The notes beneath the pieces are model-generated. The model made no database searches. It was not told the DNA's origin and saw nothing but the letters and a program-made list of their open reading frames with translations. From NCBI GenBank assembly GCA_021824855.1, contig JAKAJX010000253.1, positions 1 through 7,650 on the forward strand: a stretch of DNA of 7,650 bases, in the 5' to 3' direction. The position numbers and the translations under genes were made by a program. This document shows positions 6,082 through 7,650 of the stretch, piece by piece. The stretch comes from Bacteroidota bacterium. GTDB lineage: Bacteria; Bacteroidota; Bacteroidia; Chitinophagales; Chitinophagaceae. Position 1 is the stretch's first letter. Each line of letters opens with the position of its first letter.

Positions 6082-6617
6082 TATACAGCAATTTTTTGCA
6101 TTTCAAGAATTTGTTGTTGCAGCATTTTTCTTGCTTTTACCAGTTGACTGCGACTGGTACTTGCCTGAATATTTAGCATTTTGGCTATTTCTTCATGGCT
6201 ATATCCTTCAATAACGGCAAGGTTAAAAACAATACGATAACCATCTGGAAGCCGGTGAATTATTTTTAATAGATCTTCTTCTCCCAAATGGTTAAATGCA
6301 TACGGTTCTAACGATGGTGTATTATCCGTATTTTCTTTTATTTCACTTAATTGTATTTTCTTTTTCTGTAAACTTTTTAATGCCACATTTACCACAATTC
6401 TTCTCATCCATCCTTCAAATGAGCCTTCGAACTTAAATTGTTGAATGTTGTTAAAAATTCTTATAAAACCTTCTTGTAAAATATCTTCGGCTTCCATTTC
6501 ATCTTTAGCATATCTTCTACATGCAGTCATAAACTTACCTGCATATTGTTCAAACAACATGCGTTGGCAATGCTGATTTTGCCGTACACAACCTTTGATT
6601 ATCTCAAATTCGGTCAA
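6081..6617 (-). CDS. ECF-type RNA polymerase sigma factor
   Basis: This is a 178-residue two-domain sigma-70 family protein that directs RNA polymerase to a specific regulon. Region 2 covers about residues 10-85, with the core-binding AEDILQEGFIRIF (43-55) and the -10-recognition SFEGWMRRIVVN (66-77). Region 4 covers about 120-168, with LPDGYRIVFNLAVIEGYSHE (123-142) and the helix-turn-helix IAKMLNIQASTSRSQLVKAR (144-163). The start is TTG at 6617-6615. It is forced, because an in-frame TAA sits five codons upstream (6632-6630) and the codons between (CCT CTA CCC CAA) include no ATG; the first internal Met (20) would remove part of region 2. The next gene, the transmembrane anti-sigma candidate, overlaps by one base. 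The regulon and any autoregulation cannot be determined from this window. The Das sigma factors partnered with Dma proteins are the closest described analogue. Confidence 0.95.
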   Translation of the reverse strand: MTEFEIIKGCVRQNQHCQRMLFEQYAGKFMTACRRYAKDEMEAEDILQEGFIRIFNNIQQFKFEGSFEGWMRRIVVNVALKSLQKKKIQLSEIKENTDNTPSLEPYAFNHLGEEDLLKIIHRLPDGYRIVFNLAVIEGYSHEEIAKMLNIQASTSRSQLVKARKMLQQQILEMQKIAV

Positions 6618-6678
6618 TTGGGGTAGAGGTTATTTTAGTTTTTGAATAAGATGCTTTAGTAGTTGAGTTTGTTGCCTG

Positions 6679-6686
6679 TAAAGTTA
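6679..6686 (-). promoter_or_regulatory. Weak -7-like element upstream of the sigma factor
   Basis: The 136-nt gap 6618-6753 is the only likely place for a promoter of the sigma operon. On the minus strand it contains TAACTTTA (6686-6679), one mismatch from TAnnTTTG, about 60 nt before the TTG start. No convincing -33 TTG lies at the right distance. An exact TATAAT at 6695-6690 is probably coincidental in this phylum. The operon may instead use an ECF-type promoter recognised by its own product, or partly read through from the ligase gene. Nothing else was found in the gap. Confidence 0.25.
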
Positions 6687-6753
6687 AAAATTATATAAAG
6701 GATGGTGAGATTAAGTTGTTTTTTAGCATTCTAAGTATAGCAGCACACTATTT

Positions 6754-7650
6754 TCAATCTTTTGTTAAAAATTGGTTATGTATATAATCAACTACATCGG
6801 TTAAGTTATTCTTTTCTTTATACACTTGTAATTGTTTATCGGCACCAGTGCCTTTTTCAATCATAGTTTTTACATAATCTATTGCATAGCGGCATCCTAA
6901 TTGGTCAACAACATCATCTACAAAATCTAACAATTCGTACAATAGTAGCCTTGTATTTACTTCCGTTTCTTTTCCAAAATCTATTAATGTGCCATCAATG
7001 CCATATCTGCTTGCCCGCCATTTATTTTCGTTCAGTAAGGCACGTTGATAAATCATAAAATTCAAATTTTGATTTCTGAGCTTATACAGTTTGGCACAAA
7101 TAGCTTGAAATAGTGCAGTAATGGCAATAGTTTCATTAGCGGTCATGGGTACATCACAAATTCTAAATTCAACGGTATTGAAAAATGGATGAACTCTTAA
7201 ATCCCACCAAATTTTTTTAGCATTATCAATGCAATTGGTTTTAATAAGTAGGTTTACATAATTATCGTAGGCTTCAATACTTTCGAAATAATCAGGAATA
7301 CCGGTTCTGGGAAATTTATCAAAAACTTTAGTTCTATACGATTTGTAACCTGTAAATCTTCCTTCCCAGAAAGGTGAATTTGTGCTAAGTGCATACACAT
7401 GTGGTAAAAAATAACGGGCACTGTTAGCAATATGAATAGCCATTTTTCTATCTTCCATGCCTACGTGCACATGTAAGCCAAAAATGAGGTTACTTCTTGC
7501 GGCATCTTGTAATTCATTTACAATTTGGTGGTAGCGAATATTATCGGTAATTAATTGGTTGTTCCAATGACTAAACGGATGCGTGCCGGCTGCACCTACC
7601 CAAAAGCCAAGTTCTCCGGCTATTTGTGCAATAGTGCCTCTTAGTGTAGC
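6754..7650 (-). CDS. YbdK/GCS2-type carboxylate-amine ligase (N-terminus outside window)
   Basis: The frame is open from the stop at 6754 to the right edge (298 residues visible), so the gene starts beyond the window; a GTG at 7470 is internal. The family is glutamate-cysteine ligase type 2 (GCS2): ATP-dependent enzymes that join an amine to a carboxylate, in the cytoplasm. Visible hallmarks, numbered from the edge, are GTHPFSHW (22-29), ITDNIRYHQIV (34-44), the metal-binding type GLHVHVGMEDR (58-68), and the later TVEFRICDVPMT segment (starting near 154). The full family is usually about 360-380 residues, so roughly 70-80 are missing. E. coli YbdK has weak glutamate-cysteine ligase activity and no settled role; the true substrate here is unknown. 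The sigma operon follows 136 nt downstream on the same strand, with no strong terminator between. Confidence 0.9.
   Translation of the reverse strand, partial: ATLRGTIAQIAGELGFWVGAAGTHPFSHWNNQLITDNIRYHQIVNELQDAARSNLIFGLHVHVGMEDRKMAIHIANSARYFLPHVYALSTNSPFWEGRFTGYKSYRTKVFDKFPRTGIPDYFESIEAYDNYVNLLIKTNCIDNAKKIWWDLRVHPFFNTVEFRICDVPMTANETIAITALFQAICAKLYKLRNQNLNFMIYQRALLNENKWRASRYGIDGTLIDFGKETEVNTRLLLYELLDFVDDVVDQLGCRYAIDYVKTMIEKGTGADKQLQVYKEKNNLTDVVDYIHNQFLTKD

Noticed and set aside
6690..6695. TATAAT on the minus strand upstream of the sigma factor
   Set aside because: Bacteroidota primary sigma uses TAnnTTTG, no TTGACA-like partner is present, and the surrounding DNA is AT-rich.
6730..6753. Possible terminator hairpin after the ligase gene (ATAG...CTAT)
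   Set aside because: The stem is only 4 bp and no T-run follows in the direction of transcription.

Overview
The window is AT-rich DNA from a member of the Bacteroidota. The best fit is a low-GC Chitinophagaceae-like or neighbouring lineage, but that rank is a judgement from protein style, not a computed placement. Supporting signs are: no Shine-Dalgarno motifs before any start; TTG...TAnnTTTG promoters (the Bacteroidota housekeeping sigma consensus) upstream of trmH, upstream of def and upstream of the partial gene at the left edge; secreted proteins with short Bacteroidota-style leaders; and an ECF sigma factor followed by a protein with an inner-membrane segment and an outer-membrane barrel.

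Left half, mostly rightward. At the left edge is what may be the first eight codons of a leftward gene, tentatively mutS. A 169-bp divergent intergenic region follows, with two promoter candidates and a perfect 11-bp inverted repeat between them. Then come a TrmH/SpoU-family RNA 2'-O-ribose methyltransferase, a UbiA-family polyprenyltransferase (quinone biosynthesis) and RuvX/YqgF, spaced 21 and 9 nt apart and probably co-transcribed. A separate promoter precedes def (peptide deformylase). The stop of def overlaps the start of a secreted protein of unknown function in an ATGA arrangement. These are housekeeping genes for RNA modification, respiration, rRNA processing or recombination, and protein maturation, with one unexplained exported protein attached.

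Right half, all leftward. The convergent point is at about 3621-3647, and no convincing terminator is visible there. Read in the direction of transcription, the genes are a YbdK/GCS2-type carboxylate-amine ligase (its N-terminus lies beyond the right edge), a 136-nt gap, an ECF sigma factor with a forced TTG start, a 474-residue protein whose start overlaps the sigma stop (TAATG), and a 327-residue lipoprotein.

The main point of interest is this three-gene sigma locus. The middle protein has a short cytoplasmic N-terminus like Bacteroidota anti-sigma regions, one inner-membrane helix, about 165 residues of Asn/Ser/Thr-rich linker, and a C-terminal outer-membrane beta-barrel. That is the architecture of the dual membrane-spanning anti-sigma factors (Dma, with partner sigma Das) described in Bacteroides thetaiotaomicron, where they control outer-membrane vesiculation. 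A single chain could therefore report outer-membrane state directly to a cytoplasmic sigma factor. The lipoprotein encoded behind it is a candidate third component.

No RNA genes, CRISPR arrays, insertion sequences or attachment sites were found, and no intergenic stretch exceeds 300 bases.
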